In this document: positions 1-8,241 of the stretch, piece after piece
Position numbering within the stretch: position 1 is the first letter of the stretch
Layout of the letters: the number at the start of each line of letters is the position of its first letter
Source: a bacterium
GTDB taxonomy: Bacteria; Planctomycetota; J058; JAJDCP01
Assembly: GCA_030428695.1 (NCBI GenBank)
Contig: JAUIEM010000117.1
Span: 1 to 24,098 of the forward strand
Reading direction: 5' to 3'
DNA: 24,098 nt
The notes under the pieces: model-generated
Databases searched by the model: none
What the model was told of the DNA's origin: nothing
The model's input: the letters and a program-made list of their open reading frames with translations, nothing else
Translations under genes and position numbers: made by a program

Positions 1-271
1 TCAGGATCGACTCGCCGCTCGCCGCGACGTGGCCGACGATGCCCTTGCCGCGCGGGACCCGGATGATGCGCTCGCCGGTCTTCTCGGCGACCCGCGAGAC
101 CAGCTCGCCGCTGGCCGGATCGACCAGGAACAGCGAGCTGCGGTCGGCCTCGAGGATGCGGGTCGCCTCGTTGACGATCAGGCTGAGCAGGCTGTCGAGG
201 TCGTGCTCCTGGGCCATCGCCTTGGCGAGGTGCAGGAGCGCGAGCAGGCCCTGGTTGCTGAGAGCGGTCAC
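1..271 (-). CDS. GAF-domain protein, N-terminal fragment (runs off window)
   Basis: Read on minus, the frame starts at GTG (269-271) and stays open to the window edge, giving 90 codons. The first residues are VTALSNQGLLALLHLAKAMA. A GAF-type segment follows, with the typical helix 'DLDSLLSLIVNEATRILEAD', then 'SSLFLVD', 'GELVSRVAEK' and 'GKGIVGHVAASGES'. GAF domains bind small molecules or mediate dimerisation and are usually fused to an output domain (kinase, phosphatase, cyclase or HD-GYP). That output part lies outside the window, so the function is unknown. The start is uncertain: no clear Shine-Dalgarno precedes the GTG, and the frame is open further upstream without ATG or GTG. A strong GGAGGAGG sits about 50 nt upstream but faces no normal start codon in this frame. 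The gene diverges from gcvT. Confidence 0.75.
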   Translation of the reverse strand, partial: MTALSNQGLLALLHLAKAMAQEHDLDSLLSLIVNEATRILEADRSSLFLVDPASGELVSRVAEKTGERIIRVPRGKGIVGHVAASGESIL

Positions 272-394
272 ATCTCGATCCCGGAGCCACGCGGGCTCGA
301 CGCGGCGCCAGTCTACGCTTTCCTCCTCCAGGCGGCAAACCAGGCCGCCGCATCGGGGCGGTTGACGGCGCGGAGCTTCGGGTGTCCGGCGATC

Positions 395-423
395 TTGCGA
401 GGGCTCGCGGGGGCTGCTAGAAT
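395..423 (+). promoter_or_regulatory. Putative sigma-70-type promoter of the gcv operon
   Basis: TTGCGA (395-400), a 17-bp spacer and TAGAAT (418-423) match a housekeeping promoter. The expected start of transcription is near 430, leaving only about 22 nt before the gcvT GTG. That leader is too short for a glycine riboswitch. Confidence 0.6.
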
Positions 424-451
424 CCGGCTCCCACGGACCCGAGGACGCCGC

Positions 452-1540
<1,089 letters not shown>

Positions 1541-1546
1541 CGGCGC

Positions 1547-1588
1547 TCTGGAACCTCAAGTCTGGACCCTCAACTCTGGAAGGAACAC
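1547..1588 (+). repeat. Three-unit 14-bp direct repeat between gcvT and gcvH
   Basis: TCTGGAACCTCAAG (1547-1560) and TCTGGACCCTCAAC (1561-1574) match at 12 of 14 positions. A third unit, TCTGGAAGGAACAC (1575-1588), keeps the TCTGGA core and then becomes the gcvH Shine-Dalgarno (GGAAGG, 1578-1583). The phasing is exactly 14 bp. Confidence 0.75.
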
Positions 1589-1590
1589 CT

Positions 1591-1968
1591 ATGCGCCCGG
1601 AGAACTGCCGCTATCTGAAGAGCCATGAGTGGGCTCGCCTCGACGGAGACACCGTGACGGTCGGCATCACCGACTTCGCGGTCAACGAGCTGTCCGACCT
1701 GGTGTTCATCGACCTGCCCGACGTCGGCGCGAGCATCGACAAGGGCGAGCGCTTCGGCGAGATCGAGTCGGTCAAGGCGGTCTCCGACCTCTACGCGCCG
1801 GTCAGCGGGGAGATCGTCGAGGTCAACGCCGACCTCGCCGACAACGTCGACGCGATCAACGACGACCCCTTCGGCGCGGGCTGGATGATCAAGATCAAGG
1901 TCAGCGGCGACGATCCGCTGGCCGGCATGCTGACCGCGGCCGAGTACGACGCCCAGGTCGAATCCTGA
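1591..1968 (+). CDS. gcvH: Glycine cleavage system H protein (lipoyl carrier)
   Basis: This 125-residue lipoyl-domain protein shuttles the aminomethyl intermediate between the P, T and L proteins. The start 'CRYLKSHEWARLDGDTVTVG' and 'ITDFAVNELSDLVFIDLPDVG' are classic GcvH. The lipoylation site is Lys62 in 'GEIESVKAVSDLYAPVSGE'. The end 'DPFGAGWMIKIK' and 'LLTAAEYD'-like tail (here GMLTAAEYDAQ) are intact. ATG 1591 has GGAAGG seven bases upstream. It lies second in the operon. A 165-nt spacer, the longest in the operon, separates it from gcvPA. Lipoylation enzymes and the L protein are not in the window. Confidence 0.97.
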   Translation: MRPENCRYLKSHEWARLDGDTVTVGITDFAVNELSDLVFIDLPDVGASIDKGERFGEIESVKAVSDLYAPVSGEIVEVNADLADNVDAINDDPFGAGWMIKIKVSGDDPLAGMLTAAEYDAQVES

Positions 1969-2043
1969 GCCGTCCGCTACCTCGCCACGGCCGGAACGCG
2001 CTCCCCCCGGGGCCGGGGGCCGACCGGATCGCGGCGCTTGCTG

Positions 2044-2100
2044 GCCGGACCGTGCTGCCCTCGCCCAGCAGGTGGGCTTGCCTCTTTGCGCGGGTCCGGC
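2044..2100 (+). other. Nested inverted repeats in the gcvH-gcvPA spacer
   Basis: The outer arms GCCGGACC (2044-2051) and GGTCCGGC (2093-2100) are perfectly complementary over 8 bp. Inside lies a small hairpin, GCCCA-GCAGG-TGGGC (2063-2077). In the transcript this could fold just upstream of the gcvPA ribosome binding site (around 2122). I do not recognise an RNA family, and glycine riboswitch core motifs are absent. It could be an attenuation, processing or stability element, or chance in GC-rich DNA. Confidence 0.3.
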
Positions 2101-2133
2101 TTCCCTGACACTCCCCAACTCCGGAGATCCCCG

Positions 2134-3480
2134 ATGCGATTTCTGCCCGCCAGCACCGAGGACGTCGAGCACATGCTCGGCGTCATCGGCGTGCGCAGCC
2201 TGGACGCGCTGTTCGCGGACATTCCCGAAGAGCTGCGTCTGCCCGGTCCGCTCGCGCTCCCGCGGCCCCTGACCGAGCTCGAGCTCGAGCGGGAGCTCAG
2301 CCGCATCGCCGGCCGCAACCGGGCTCTCGGCGCCGGCCGGCCGTCCTTCCTCGGCGCCGGCATCTACAACCACTACGTGCCGGCCTACATCGACGCGCTG
2401 GCGAGCCGTGGCGAGTTCCTGACCGCCTACACGCCCTACCAGGCGGAGGCGAGCCAGGGCACCCTGCAGGCGATCTTCGAGTACCAGACGATGATCTCCG
2501 AGATCGCCGGCCTGCCGATCGCGAACGCCTCGCTGTACGACGGGCCGACATCGGTGGTCGAGGGCTGCATCCTCGCCCACAACGTCGGCCGCCGCACGCG
2601 CTTCGCGGTCAGCGAGGGCCTGCACCCCGAGACCCTCGAGGTGCTCGAGACCCTGCTGCGCTACACCCGCTTCGAGCTGACCCGCCTGCCCCTCGGGGCC
2701 GACGGGCGCACGGTGCTGCCCGCCAGCCTCGATGACGACGTCGCGGCGGTCGTCGTCCAGAGCCCGAACTTCTTCGGCTGCCTCGAGGACATCCCGACCG
2801 CGGCCGACTTCGCCCACATGCACGGGGCGCACATGATCGTCTGCGCCGACCCCCTGACGCTGTCGCTGGTCGAGGCGCCTGGGGTACAGGGCGCGGACAT
2901 CGTCGTCGGCGAGGCCCAGATGTTCGGCAACGGGCTGTGCTTCGGCGGCCCGCACCTCGGCTACCTCGCCTGCGCGCAGAAGTTCCTGCGCCGGGTGCCC
3001 GGGCGGCTGGTCGGCGAGACGACCGACAAGAACGGCGAGCGCGCCTGGACGCTGACCCTGCAGACCCGCGAGCAGCACATCCGGCGCGAGAAGGCGACCT
3101 CGAACATCTGTACGAACCAGGGGCTGATCGCCCTGCGCGCGGCGATGTACCTGGTCGGGCTCGGCAAGCGCAACTTCCAGACCCTCGGCCGCCTGTGCCT
3201 GAAGTCGGCGCACTACCTGGCGCGCGAGCTCGAGGCGAAGACGAAGCTGCGCCGGCGCTACCCGGACACGCCCTTCTTCCGGGAGGTGTGTTTCGACAGC
3301 CCGGTGTCGCCGGTCACCCTGAACCAGGCCCTCGACCGGGCCGGGATCGAGGGCGGGCTGTGCCTGTCGCGGATCGTCCCCGGCGACACGTCGGGCTGGC
3401 TGCTCGCGACGACCGATCGGGTCGCGCGGGAAGATATCGACCGGCTGGTGCAGGTCGTCGCGGAGGTGGAAGGATGCTGA
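2134..3480 (+). CDS. gcvPA: Glycine dehydrogenase (decarboxylating) subunit 1
   Basis: At 448 residues this is the N-terminal-half subunit of the two-component P protein. With GcvPB it decarboxylates glycine and passes the aminomethyl group to lipoyl-GcvH. Recognisable blocks are 'MRFLPASTEDVEHMLGVIG', 'FLGAGIYNHYVPAYIDAL', 'FLTAYTPYQAEASQGTLQ', 'EYQTMISEIAGLPIANASLYDG', 'FGGPHLGYLAC', 'PGRLVGETTD', 'REQHIRREKATSNICTNQGL' and a C-terminal fold-I aminotransferase lobe. This subunit lacks the PLP lysine, as expected for the split enzyme. ATG 2134 follows GGAG at about 2122. Its stop overlaps the gcvPB start by 7 nt, which suggests translational coupling and equal stoichiometry. Confidence 0.96.
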   Translation: MRFLPASTEDVEHMLGVIGVRSLDALFADIPEELRLPGPLALPRPLTELELERELSRIAGRNRALGAGRPSFLGAGIYNHYVPAYIDALASRGEFLTAYTPYQAEASQGTLQAIFEYQTMISEIAGLPIANASLYDGPTSVVEGCILAHNVGRRTRFAVSEGLHPETLEVLETLLRYTRFELTRLPLGADGRTVLPASLDDDVAAVVVQSPNFFGCLEDIPTAADFAHMHGAHMIVCADPLTLSLVEAPGVQGADIVVGEAQMFGNGLCFGGPHLGYLACAQKFLRRVPGRLVGETTDKNGERAWTLTLQTREQHIRREKATSNICTNQGLIALRAAMYLVGLGKRNFQTLGRLCLKSAHYLARELEAKTKLRRRYPDTPFFREVCFDSPVSPVTLNQALDRAGIEGGLCLSRIVPGDTSGWLLATTDRVAREDIDRLVQVVAEVEGC

Positions 3481-4949
3481 TCTTCGAAAAGAGCCATCCG
3501 GGTCGTGCGGCGATCGACATCCCCGATCCCGAGGAGCTCTACCCCGAGGTCGCGCTCGAGGATTGCCTGCCGGCGTCCCTGCTGCGCGACGAGCCCGCCG
3601 ACCTGCCCGAGGTCGACGAGCTGAGCACGGTCCGCCACTACACCCGGTTGAGCCAGCAGAACTTCTGCATCGACACGCAGTTCTACCCGCTCGGCTCGTG
3701 CACGATGAAGTACAACCCGCGCTTCAACGAGCGTATCGCGGGCTGGCCGGAGCTGTTCTCGATCCACCCCTACCAGGACGAGACGCACCTGCAGGGCGCC
3801 CTGCAGATCGCCTGGGAGGTGCAGTCCTACCTGGCGGAGATCAGCGGCCTGCCCGGCGTGTGCCTGCAGCCGGCGGCCGGGGCCCAGGGCGAGCTCGCCG
3901 GGCTGCTGACCATCAAGGCCTGCCTCAAGGCGCAGGGGCAGGGGGACCGGCGCAAGGTGCTGATCCCGGAGTCGGCCCACGGCACCAACCCGGCCAGCTG
4001 CAGCTTCGCCGACCTCGACGTCGTGCCGCTCAAGGCCGGTCCGGACGGCGACGTCGACATGGACGACCTGCGCTCCAAGCTCGACGACCAGACCGCAGCG
4101 CTGATGATCACCAACCCGAGCACCCTCGGGCTGTTCGAGAAGAACATCGCGACGATCTGCGAGCTCGTGCACGCGGCCGGCGGCCTGGTCTACATGGACG
4201 GGGCGAACCTCAACGCGATGCTCGGCGTCACCCGGCCCGGCGACTTCGGCGTCGACGTGATGCACAGCAACCTGCACAAGACCTTCTCGACCCCGCACGG
4301 GGGCGGTGGGCCGGGCGCCGGGCCGATCATGGTCTGCGAGAAGCTGATCCCCTTCCTGCCGGTGCCGCGCATCGTCAAGGACGGCGAGGTCTACGGCCTG
4401 TCCTGGGACGCCCCGCAGTCGATCGGGCGCATGCGCGGCTTCCTCGGCAACATGGGCATGGTGTTCCGGGCCTGGGCCTACATGCGGGCCTACGGCAACG
4501 GTCTGCGGGAAGTGGCCGAGCGCGCGGTGCTCAACGCGAACTATCTGCGGGCGCGCCTGGCGGACACCTACGACGTCGCCTTCGACCGCGTCTGTCAGCA
4601 CGAGGTGGTGCTCAGCCTCAAGCGGCTGAAGAAGGAGACCGGCGTCACCACCCTCGACGTCGCCAAGCGGCTGCTCGACTACGGCTTCCACGCGCCGACG
4701 ATCTACTTCCCGCTGGTCGTGCCCGAGGCGCTGATGATCGAGCCGACCGAGACCGAGTCGCTCGAGACCCTCGACGCCTTCGTCGCGGCGATGCTGACCA
4801 TCGCCCGCGAGGCCCATGAGACCCCCGAGCTGGTCAAGGCGGCGCCGCACGACCTGCGGCTGCGCCGGCTCGATGAGGTCAAGGCCGCGCGCAAGCCGGT
4901 GACGCGCCGCTTCGGCTGCCCGCGCAGCTCGCGGCCGGAGGTGAAGTGA
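3474..4949 (+). CDS. gcvPB: Glycine dehydrogenase (decarboxylating) subunit 2
   Basis: This 491-residue subunit is the PLP-binding half of the P protein. Its blocks include 'FCIDTQFYPLGSCTMKYNP', 'LQPAAGAQGELAGLL', 'ESAHGTNPASC', 'MITNPSTLGLFEKNI', 'VYMDGANLNAMLG' and the PLP site 'HSNLHKTFSTPHGGGGPG', with Lys269 forming the Schiff base. It ends with the usual 'PTIYFPLVVPEALMIEPTETES' and a basic tail. ATG 3474 lies inside the end of gcvPA (ATGCTGA overlap) and is preceded by GGAGG and GGAAGG. Its own stop overlaps the next gene (GTGA), so four reading frames are chained without a gap. Length and motifs are complete. Confidence 0.97.
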   Translation: MLIFEKSHPGRAAIDIPDPEELYPEVALEDCLPASLLRDEPADLPEVDELSTVRHYTRLSQQNFCIDTQFYPLGSCTMKYNPRFNERIAGWPELFSIHPYQDETHLQGALQIAWEVQSYLAEISGLPGVCLQPAAGAQGELAGLLTIKACLKAQGQGDRRKVLIPESAHGTNPASCSFADLDVVPLKAGPDGDVDMDDLRSKLDDQTAALMITNPSTLGLFEKNIATICELVHAAGGLVYMDGANLNAMLGVTRPGDFGVDVMHSNLHKTFSTPHGGGGPGAGPIMVCEKLIPFLPVPRIVKDGEVYGLSWDAPQSIGRMRGFLGNMGMVFRAWAYMRAYGNGLREVAERAVLNANYLRARLADTYDVAFDRVCQHEVVLSLKRLKKETGVTTLDVAKRLLDYGFHAPTIYFPLVVPEALMIEPTETESLETLDAFVAAMLTIAREAHETPELVKAAPHDLRLRRLDEVKAARKPVTRRFGCPRSSRPEVK

Positions 4950-5470
4950 GCGTCCGGATCAAGGACCTCGAGGCGAGCCTGGAGCCGCGTGCGCTGCCGC
5001 GGCCCCGGGACAACCTGTCGACCGGCACGACCGTGCTCGCGATCCTCGGGGCGGTCGTGCTGACCGTGTCCTCGTTTGCGTGGCTGCCGTTCTTCCTGGT
5101 GGTCAGCTCCCTGTACCTGTACGGCAAGTTCTGCCTGTACATCACCACCCAGGCCATCGATGGACTGTGCCGTGCCTTCGGCGCCAAGGAGCCGAGCTAC
5201 CCGTTCGTGCTGCTCGCGGTGCTCGCCGTGCCGAGCCTGGTCGTCGTGCCGCCGCTGGTCGTGCTCAGCTCGGTCAACGGGATCGTGGTCGCGTACGGTC
5301 GTGGGGGGCTGAAGCTGGTCGGGGTGAACAGGCCGGGGACGCTGCTGGCGGCGGCGTTCGGCTACCTCACCTCGCCGCTGTTGCCTGTCGCCGTCGCCCT
5401 CTACGTCCTGTACATCCTCTGCATCGAGATCATCTGGCGCATGCTGCTGCTGCCGCTGATCGGGCGCTGA
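4946..5470 (+). CDS. Small integral membrane protein coupled to gcvPB
   Basis: This 174-residue protein has a soluble N-terminus of about 25 residues followed by several hydrophobic segments: about 28-68 (probably two helices), 83-112 and 129-172 (probably two helices). The C-terminus is 'WRMLLLPLIGR'. GTG 4946 is preceded by GGAGGTGA at about 4938-4945 and overlaps the gcvPB stop (GTGA), so it is the fifth and last gene of the gcv transcription unit. I do not recognise a family. The coupling hints at a role linked to glycine (for example transport or membrane anchoring), but it has no transporter signature and is short for one. It may simply share the promoter. Confidence 0.85.
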   Translation: MSVRIKDLEASLEPRALPRPRDNLSTGTTVLAILGAVVLTVSSFAWLPFFLVVSSLYLYGKFCLYITTQAIDGLCRAFGAKEPSYPFVLLAVLAVPSLVVVPPLVVLSSVNGIVVAYGRGGLKLVGVNRPGTLLAAAFGYLTSPLLPVAVALYVLYILCIEIIWRMLLLPLIGR

Positions 5471-5533
5471 AGCCGGAGGGGGAACAGGTCGCGGGCGCCG
5501 AGGTGCTCGGCGAGCGAGGAGCTTCGGGACCTG

Positions 5534-5547
5534 CGGCCTAGGGGCCG
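5534..5547 (+). terminator. Weak stem-loop after the gcv operon
   Basis: CGGCC-TAGG-GGCCG forms a 5-bp stem with a 4-nt loop about 65 nt beyond the last operon stop. It is nested in wider inverted arms, GGTGCTCG (5502-5509) and CGAGCACC (5561-5568). There is no U tract, so intrinsic termination is doubtful. It lies between two convergent genes. Confidence 0.25.
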
Positions 5548-5598
5548 GAAAGGAACAAGTCGAGCACCGAGGGTGCGGGTGCGGCAGGAATCGGGCCC

Positions 5599-5772
5599 TT
5601 AGATGGCCTGCAGCTCGAGCCAGCCGGCGTTGGTGCCGAGCTCGTACTTCTCGTAGCGATTCTCGGCGTTGACCGCGCGGTCCCCGATGTCCATCACCTC
5701 GTACAGCTCGGCGACATCGTCGATGTCCACGGTCTTCAGCAGCTTCCCGGCACAGTAGATGGAGAACTTCAC
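5599..5772 (-). CDS. Hypothetical 57-aa protein
   Basis: The product, read from GTG 5772, starts VKFSIYCAGKLLKTVDIDDV and ends 'YELGTNAGWLELQAI'. It is acidic and compact, without a membrane segment or signal. The GTG has GGAGAG six bases upstream. Alternative ATGs at 5805-5808 would add 12 residues (MMAGSVRAGESA) but have no ribosome binding site, so I prefer the shorter form. The mix of beta-like stretches (KFSIYCAG, KLLKTVDI) with a central helix suggests a small folded domain, but I do not recognise the family. It faces the gcv operon convergently and has an AT-richer leader of about 100 bp. Confidence 0.75.
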   Translation of the reverse strand: MKFSIYCAGKLLKTVDIDDVAELYEVMDIGDRAVNAENRYEKYELGTNAGWLELQAI

Positions 5773-6121
5773 GGCGCTCTCTCCGGCTCGCACGCTTCCT
5801 GCCATCATCTTAGAACCCGACGAGCAAAGGTTCTATTTCGTTTATCTTCCCGCGGCCGGTTTTTGTTGAGCGCCTTTCTCGAAAAATGGCCGCAGGTCGG
5901 CCGTTTTCCTTGCGAGGAGGCGTCATGTGTCTCGGCGCGGAGGCGTGTCCGTCGTGTGCTCGTCAGGGGATACGGTCGCCGCGAGCCGGGAGGCGTCGGA
6001 CAGCGTATACACGCCCCAAAAAATCTCGAAATTGTGCCGCGGAGCCGGCGGTCTCCGGGCCGGCGCACACACCGCCGGGAAGACGGGTCTCGCGCGTGCC
6101 CGGCGGCCCGCCCGGCGCGGC
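5773..6121. other. 349-bp intergenic island, AT-richer in part
   Basis: No convincing gene lies here. From about 5813 to 5910 and again near 6000-6035 the DNA is clearly richer in A and T than its surroundings, with runs such as GGTTTTTG, GAAAAATG and CCAAAAAATC. It holds a bidirectional terminator (5882-5907) and a GTATAC-centred near-palindrome (about 6004-6015). A weak plus-strand frame (5925-6182) has AGGAGG four bases before an ATG, but atypical codons and an overlap with the neighbouring gene. A small RNA is possible but not shown. Confidence 0.5.
5882..5907. terminator. Bidirectional intrinsic terminator
   Basis: AAAAA (5882-5886), T, GGCCG (5888-5892), loop CAGGT, CGGCC (5898-5902), G, TTTT (5904-5907). 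The GC stem extends through a U-G wobble into A-U pairs, and on either strand it is followed by a U run. It would stop minus-strand transcription from the beta-propeller gene (6122-7687) before the 57-aa gene, and any plus-strand read-through. Confidence 0.6.
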
Positions 6122-7687
6122 TCAGTCGGCGGAGAAGACCTCGAAGCGCCGCCCGCTGACCGCGAAGACCTCCTTCCCGTAGCTGAGCAGCTCGACGTTG
6201 CGGACCTTCTTCAGCCGATGGCGGACGACCTCGCCGGAGTCGAGCTCGACCCGCACCAGGCCTCCGCGCACCGGCACCCACATCCAGCCGCGCACCACAC
6301 GCGGGCGGCCGGACGGGGAGATCTGCAGCTGGTTGAAGTCGAGCAGCCCGACCCGCCGGCCGGTCTTGAGGTCGAGCAGCAGCGCCCGCTCCTTGCTGGT
6401 CAGCACCACCGGCCCGCTGCGTCCGACGGCGAGCTCACCGGCCTCGAGGGTGATCGCGAAGCGCGGGCTGCCGTCGGAGGGATGCAGGCCGTGCAGCTCG
6501 TCCTTCTCGAGCCGGGCGCACAGCATGCCCTCGTGCCAGCTGAGGTTCGGCGCGTGCAGGGTCGGGCGCTCGGAGCGCCGCGCCCACAGCAGCTCGCCGG
6601 TCGAGCCGCGCACGGTGATCAGCGCGCCCTTGAGCGCGATGTGGACGAGCACGTCGCCTTCCCCGTCCGGGCCGACGCTGACCTCGAGCGGCAGGCGGGA
6701 GCCGTCGCAGTCGAGCAGGTAGCTCGAGCGCACCAGCTTGCCGTCCGCGGGCAGGCTGACCGAGTACACCTCGCAGCGGGGCGGCGGCGAGTTGAACACC
6801 AGCACCGCGCCCCCGGAGTTCAGCAGCACGAGGCCGGCGGGGATCGAGCCGTCCTGGATGTCGAGCTTGCCGGGCTCGAGCCGGTGGTCCGCCAGCGTCT
6901 GCCCATCCTCGGCGGAGAGCAGCAGCAGCCGGGTCCCGGTCAGCACGCCGACGCGGCCGAAGGCGGCGGCGACGATCGCGCCGCCGATCGGGCCGAGGTC
7001 GTCGCGCATCCAGATCCGCCGCTTGCGGGTCGCATCGATCGCGATCAGCTCGCCCTTGTCGAGCAGCACGATCGTCCGGCCGTCGTACACCGCCGAGGTG
7101 CGTTTGTCGCCGCTCTGGCCCGGGCGAGGGCTGACCATCTCCGGCGGCAGCCCGCCGAGCAGGGCGAGGCGCTGCTGCAGCTCTTCCCGCGGGATGCCCG
7201 GGGTGGCGGCGGTCAGCTGCGCCTCCCAGGTCAGCCGCGCGAGGTACACGTCGCCGCGCTCGAACTGCCGGTCGCCGAGCCGCACCCGCAGCCAGCCGGC
7301 GACCTCGGTGCGCGGGAAGCGCTCGATGATCGCGAGCAGCGCGGCGTCGTCGGCGTCGGGGGAGAGCGCGTCGCGCTCGCGCCGGGCCTCGGCCTCGGCG
7401 ACCGTGGCGGGCCGTTGGCGCAGGGCCAGCAGGGCGGTGCGGGCGCGCCGCACGCAGCCCACCCAGACATCGCTGCCGGGGTCCTCGACGAAGACCTGGT
7501 CGGCGACCGGCTGCTCGGTGATCGCCTCGAGCAGCTCGATGGCGCGCTCGCGGTCGCCGTCCTTGAGCAGGTTCTGGACCCGGGCGAAGGCGTCACTGAT
7601 CTCGCGGCTCTCGGGAAACTGGATGTCGTCCGCGCACAGCGCGAGGCACAGCATCAGGCAGACGGCGGCGGGTCGCAGCGTGCTCAA
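6122..7687 (-). CDS. Exported PQQ-like beta-propeller protein
   Basis: This 521-residue protein begins with a hydrophobic export signal (about residues 5-19, 'AAVCLMLCLALCA'). An alpha-helical, TPR-like segment (about 25-180, for example 'LLKDGDRERAIELLEAI') follows. From about 190 to 521 there are repeated four-strand blades with PQQ/WD-like phrases: 'RTIVLLDKGELIAIDATRKR', 'VGVLTGTRLLLLSAEDGQTL', 'GALITVRGSTGELLWARR', 'ELHGLHPSDGSPRFAI' and 'ERALLLDLKTGRRVGLLDF'. No catalytic residues for a quinoprotein dehydrogenase are apparent, so a structural or binding role is more likely. The start is TTG 7687 with AAGGAGGAAG six bases upstream. It stands alone, divergent from the lipoprotein gene. 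Confidence 0.85.
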   Translation of the reverse strand: MSTLRPAAVCLMLCLALCADDIQFPESREISDAFARVQNLLKDGDRERAIELLEAITEQPVADQVFVEDPGSDVWVGCVRRARTALLALRQRPATVAEAEARRERDALSPDADDAALLAIIERFPRTEVAGWLRVRLGDRQFERGDVYLARLTWEAQLTAATPGIPREELQQRLALLGGLPPEMVSPRPGQSGDKRTSAVYDGRTIVLLDKGELIAIDATRKRRIWMRDDLGPIGGAIVAAAFGRVGVLTGTRLLLLSAEDGQTLADHRLEPGKLDIQDGSIPAGLVLLNSGGAVLVFNSPPPRCEVYSVSLPADGKLVRSSYLLDCDGSRLPLEVSVGPDGEGDVLVHIALKGALITVRGSTGELLWARRSERPTLHAPNLSWHEGMLCARLEKDELHGLHPSDGSPRFAITLEAGELAVGRSGPVVLTSKERALLLDLKTGRRVGLLDFNQLQISPSGRPRVVRGWMWVPVRGGLVRVELDSGEVVRHRLKKVRNVELLSYGKEVFAVSGRRFEVFSAD

Positions 7688-7738
7688 GGGCTTCCTCCTT
7701 CCGGGTCACTATCCAACATGGTACCGAGCAGCGGGGGT

Positions 7739-7767
7739 TTGCTGCGCGCGCTTCGGAGCGCTACTCT
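7739..7767 (+). promoter_or_regulatory. Putative promoter of the pilin-like lipoprotein
   Basis: TTGCTG (7739-7744), a 17-bp spacer and TACTCT (7762-7767). Transcription would begin near 7774, giving a leader of about 24 nt before GTG 7798. Confidence 0.5.
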
Positions 7768-7797
7768 GCGGGCGGGAAACGACCTCCGGGGGCCGCC

Positions 7798-8217
7798 GTG
7801 CGTTCCACCCTGCTCAGCCTGCTCGCCCTGTGCTTCGCGTTCGCGACCGGCTGCACCGACCAGCCCATCGACATCACGAAGCCGATCGACGCGGCGGGGG
7901 AGAAGAGCGCCCTGCTCTCCCTGCGCACGCTGCACGCCGCCCAGCTGCAGCACCTCGCGATGGAGGGGCGCTACGCGAGCAGCCTCAACGAGCTCGCCCT
8001 GGCCGGGGCGGTCCAGGATCCGCTCGCCACCGGCGAGAAGACGGGCTACCTGTTCGCGATCACCGCGGGCGACGCGCGGGTCTTCACGATGACCGCCGTC
8101 CCGAAAGTGTATGGGACGACGGGCAAGCGTCGCTTCTACGCGGACCATACGGGAACCATACGTTACACGGATGATGCACAAACTCCCCTGGGCCCGCAAC
8201 TTCCGGCGTTGCCCTGA
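7798..8217 (+). CDS. Lipoprotein with type IV pilin-like domain
   Basis: This 139-residue protein has a short charged start, a hydrophobic stretch (LLSLLALCFAFA) and a lipobox ending at Cys19 (FATGC). The mature part resembles the head of minor pilins or type II secretion pseudopilins: 'ALLSLRTLHAAQLQHLAMEG' and 'YASSLNELALAGAVQDPLA' are the usual helix and 'AG...DP' turn, and 'GYLFAITAG', 'AVPKVYGTTGKRRFYADHTG' and 'TIRYTDD' are the terminal strands. It lacks the pilin leader peptide (GFTLxE), so the domain appears to have been moved onto a lipid anchor. GTG 7798 fits the promoter at 7739-7767. It converges on the sulfur cluster with a 24-bp gap. Confidence 0.8.
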   Translation: MRSTLLSLLALCFAFATGCTDQPIDITKPIDAAGEKSALLSLRTLHAAQLQHLAMEGRYASSLNELALAGAVQDPLATGEKTGYLFAITAGDARVFTMTAVPKVYGTTGKRRFYADHTGTIRYTDDAQTPLGPQLPALP

Positions 8218-8241
8218 CGAACACGGGCCAGCCCTCTCCCG

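Noticed and set aside
320..400. Minus-strand peptide ending 'AAAWFAAWRRKA' just upstream of the GAF gene
   Set aside because: It has good-looking codons but no start codon before the gcvT region and only about 40 codons at most.
29..451. N-terminal extension of the gcvT frame back to position 29
   Set aside because: The extension has no family homology, runs antisense through the GAF gene, and the promoter at 395-423 starts transcription after it.
424..451. Glycine riboswitch in the gcv leader
   Set aside because: The predicted leader is about 22 nt, far too short, and no riboswitch core motif appears.
1570..4850. Long minus-strand open frames antisense to gcvH, gcvPA and gcvPB
   Set aside because: They are a side effect of high GC and codon bias. 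Their translations are Arg/Gly/Val-rich without motifs, while the plus strand encodes a complete, well-known operon.
5925..6182. Plus-strand 85-residue frame with AGGAGG before the ATG
   Set aside because: Codon use is unlike the neighbours (ATA, AAA AAA, CGA, TGT), no domain is visible, and it overlaps the 3' end of the beta-propeller gene. I kept it only as part of the island finding.
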